A stretch of 32,291 nt of DNA from Solirubrobacteraceae bacterium (lineage in GTDB: Bacteria > Actinomycetota > Thermoleophilia > Solirubrobacterales > Solirubrobacteraceae), in contig JAUJPF010000034.1 in the NCBI GenBank assembly GCA_030447275.1, forward strand, positions 1-32,291. Direction: 5' to 3'. The position numbers and the translations under genes are program-made. The notes beneath the pieces are model-generated. The model was not told the origin of the DNA, searched no databases, and saw nothing but the letters and a program-made list of their open reading frames with translations. Shown piece by piece: positions 30,703 to 32,291 of this stretch (position 1 is the stretch's first letter; every line of letters begins with the position of its first letter).

Positions 30703-32073
30703 CTAGGTCGACAGCGCGTTGGCGAGGCCGATGAGCAGCAGCACGACCGAGGCGAGGCCGACGAGCAGGAGGAGCAGGCCGACCGCGCGCTCGGTCGGCA
30801 GCCAGCGGGTCTCGGCGCGGCGGCGGGCCGGGGGGCGTGCGGTGCGGGGGCCGGTGGCCGGGCGCTCGCCGCGTGCACGCCGCGCCCGCTCCCGGCGGCG
30901 GTCGTCGCGCGCGCGTGCGGGGACGTCGAGCTCCGAGGTGCGCTGCGCCGCCTCGAGCTCCTCGGTGCGCTGGGCCGCGCGCTCGGCGGCGTCGCGCTCG
31001 GCGGCCTCGGCCGCCGCCTCCGCCGCCTCCGCCTCCGCGGCCTGCGCGGCGGCGCGGGCCTCCGCGGCGTCGGCCGCCGTCAGCGACTCGAGGCGCTCCG
31101 TCAGAGCGGCGCGGGCGGCGGCCTCCGCTGCGGCGCGGCCCTCGGCGTCGGCGAGGGTGCGAAGCGTCTCCTCGACCCGCTCCTCGACCTCCGCCCGCGC
31201 CGTCGCCTCGGCGGCCGCGCGCGCCTCGGCCTCGGTGACCGCCTGCCGCAGCTCGGCGCTCTGCTGCTCGAGCGCGCGGACGTCCTCGGCGCGCTGGCCG
31301 CGCAGGTCGGCCAGCGCCTGCTCGCGCTCGAACAGCGCCTCGCGCGCGGTCTCGAGCTCGGCCTCGCGTTCGGCGCGCTCGACGCCGGCGGCCTCGAGGT
31401 CCTCGAGCCGGTCGACGAGCTCCGCGCGGGCCAGCTCGAGCTCGCGGGTGCGCTCGACGAGCTGGCCGCTCACGTCGTCGCGCTCGCGCGTGCGCGCCTC
31501 GAGCTCGCGCGTGAGCGCCTCGCGATCGTGCAGCAGCTCGAGCCGCGCGTCGGTGACCGTGGCCAGCTCCGCCCGCACGCGCTCGACCTCCTGGCCGGCG
31601 TCGCGCGCCGCGATCAGCTCGTCGCCGAGGCGCCGCGCCCGCTCCTCGGCCTCGGTGCTGCGGCCGGTGAGCGCGTCGAGCTGCTCGCGCAGGCGGTGCG
31701 CCTCCTGGGCCGCGTCGACCGCCGAGGTCAAGTCCTGCTCGAGCGCGGCGGCGCGCTCGCCCGCCGTGCGCGCGTCGCGCAGCTGCCCGCGCAGCGCCTC
31801 GGCCTCGGACGCCTCGGCCTGCAGGCGCCGGCGCACCTCCTCGAGCTCGCGCGCGACGGCCTCGCCGGGGCGCCCCGACTTCAGCGCGCGCTCGGCCGCG
31901 GCCGCGCGGCGGTCGGCCTCGGCGGCGTGCTGCTCGAGCGCCGCCATCCGCTGCTCGTGCTCGCGCGAGCGCGCCCGCCCCTCCCGCGCGCGCTTCTCGA
32001 GCGCCTCGGCGCGCTCCTGCGCCTCGGCGGCGATCGCGTCCAGCCGGGCGGCGCGCGAGCTGAGGTCGCGCAC
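30703..32073 (-). CDS. Long coiled-coil protein with C-terminal membrane anchor (N-terminus incomplete)
   Basis: At least 456 residues are encoded. About 360 of them are Ala/Glu/Arg heptad repeats (for example RELELARAELVDRLEDLEAAG), predicted to be one long coiled coil. A basic Arg/Pro-rich hinge and a terminal membrane helix (AVGLLLLLVGLASVVLLLIGLANAL) follow. GTG 32073 is only the first usable start: coiled-coil sequence continues in frame upstream to a TAG at 32269-32271 with no start codon, so the true N-terminus is beyond a frame break or the contig end. It probably acts as a tethered spacer or scaffold at the cytoplasmic membrane. Similarity to SMC or myosin-like proteins would be compositional only. 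Confidence 0.65.
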   Translation of the reverse strand: MRDLSSRAARLDAIAAEAQERAEALEKRAREGRARSREHEQRMAALEQHAAEADRRAAAAERALKSGRPGEAVARELEEVRRRLQAEASEAEALRGQLRDARTAGERAAALEQDLTSAVDAAQEAHRLREQLDALTGRSTEAEERARRLGDELIAARDAGQEVERVRAELATVTDARLELLHDREALTRELEARTRERDDVSGQLVERTRELELARAELVDRLEDLEAAGVERAEREAELETAREALFEREQALADLRGQRAEDVRALEQQSAELRQAVTEAEARAAAEATARAEVEERVEETLRTLADAEGRAAAEAAARAALTERLESLTAADAAEARAAAQAAEAEAAEAAAEAAERDAAERAAQRTEELEAAQRTSELDVPARARDDRRRERARRARGERPATGPRTARPPARRRAETRWLPTERAVGLLLLLVGLASVVLLLIGLANALST

Positions 32074-32291
32074 CTGCGCGCGCAGCTCGGCCTCGGCCTC
32101 CTGGGCCCGCGCGAGGTCGCGGCGCAGTTCGGCCCCCGCGCCGGCCTGGTCGGCGGCCTCGCGCTCGGCGCGGGCCTGCTCGCGCGCCTGCGCGTGGGCG
32201 ACCCGGAGCTCGCGCAGCTCCGCCGCGACCGAGTGGGCCGCCTGCTCGGCCTCCTGACGCGTTGGCTCCTACCTCGACGGATAGAAAGAGC

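Overview
The window is visibly very GC-rich, uses GTG and TTG starts freely, and carries actinobacterial gene types (an MlaE/YrbE permease, a KMGKS-type LeuRS, an adenosylcobalamin-dependent NrdJ, an ECF sigma with a zinc anti-sigma). It looks like a chromosomal piece of a high-GC actinobacterium. A Solirubrobacterales/Thermoleophilia-like host is my inference and is not proven by the sequence. Both termini break coding sequences, so the window may be a whole draft or metagenomic contig.

Layout. 0-4.5 kb: stub of a LuxR-type ATPase, lone MlaE permease, small membrane protein, frameshifted RTX-like secreted protein, then a TetR regulator divergent from a membrane SRPBCC protein and an NTF2-like protein, with a near-perfect palindrome between them. 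4.5-10.2 kb: leuS, a strong terminator, then a secreted subtilase, a secreted unknown protein and a secreted SGNH hydrolase. 10.2-15.9 kb, all minus strand: DUF2231 membrane protein, cupredoxin lipoprotein, ECF sigma and HX3CX2C anti-sigma in one run, followed by folE, an FAD reductase-Rieske fusion and a frameshifted transaldolase. Four of these start sites share one promoter-like element, GTAAGA-N14-GACGC(GAAC), with identical spacing. I read it as the regulon of the embedded sigma factor.

16-22.8 kb is a metal-handling block. An HMA-like protein, a small membrane protein, a P-type ATPase without the usual CPC motif and a second related small protein are followed by a convergent short DtxR-type repressor. 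A multicopper oxidase (broken by two frame changes), a ZIP transporter with an added exported domain, and a full-length DtxR then overlap stop-to-start.

22.75-26.6 kb is bounded by direct repeats of the 3' end of nrdJ. The complete copy ends nrdJ itself and a decayed copy lies at the far side. Inside are a 4-TM protein, a His/Pro-rich anchored protein, a TetR regulator with an internal tandem duplication, a frameshifted small membrane protein, a DUF305 lipoprotein and an F510_1955-type lipoprotein. This has the shape of an island inserted at the end of nrdJ. 26.5-32.3 kb: nrdJ with a long leader, a tRNA-like element, an orphan ribbon-helix-helix protein, a secreted/anchored Thr-Pro-rich protein and a large tail-anchored coiled-coil protein that runs into the window end.

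Several genes carry single-base frame disruptions in GC-rich runs. Sequencing or assembly error is at least as likely as true pseudogenisation, and raw reads would decide.
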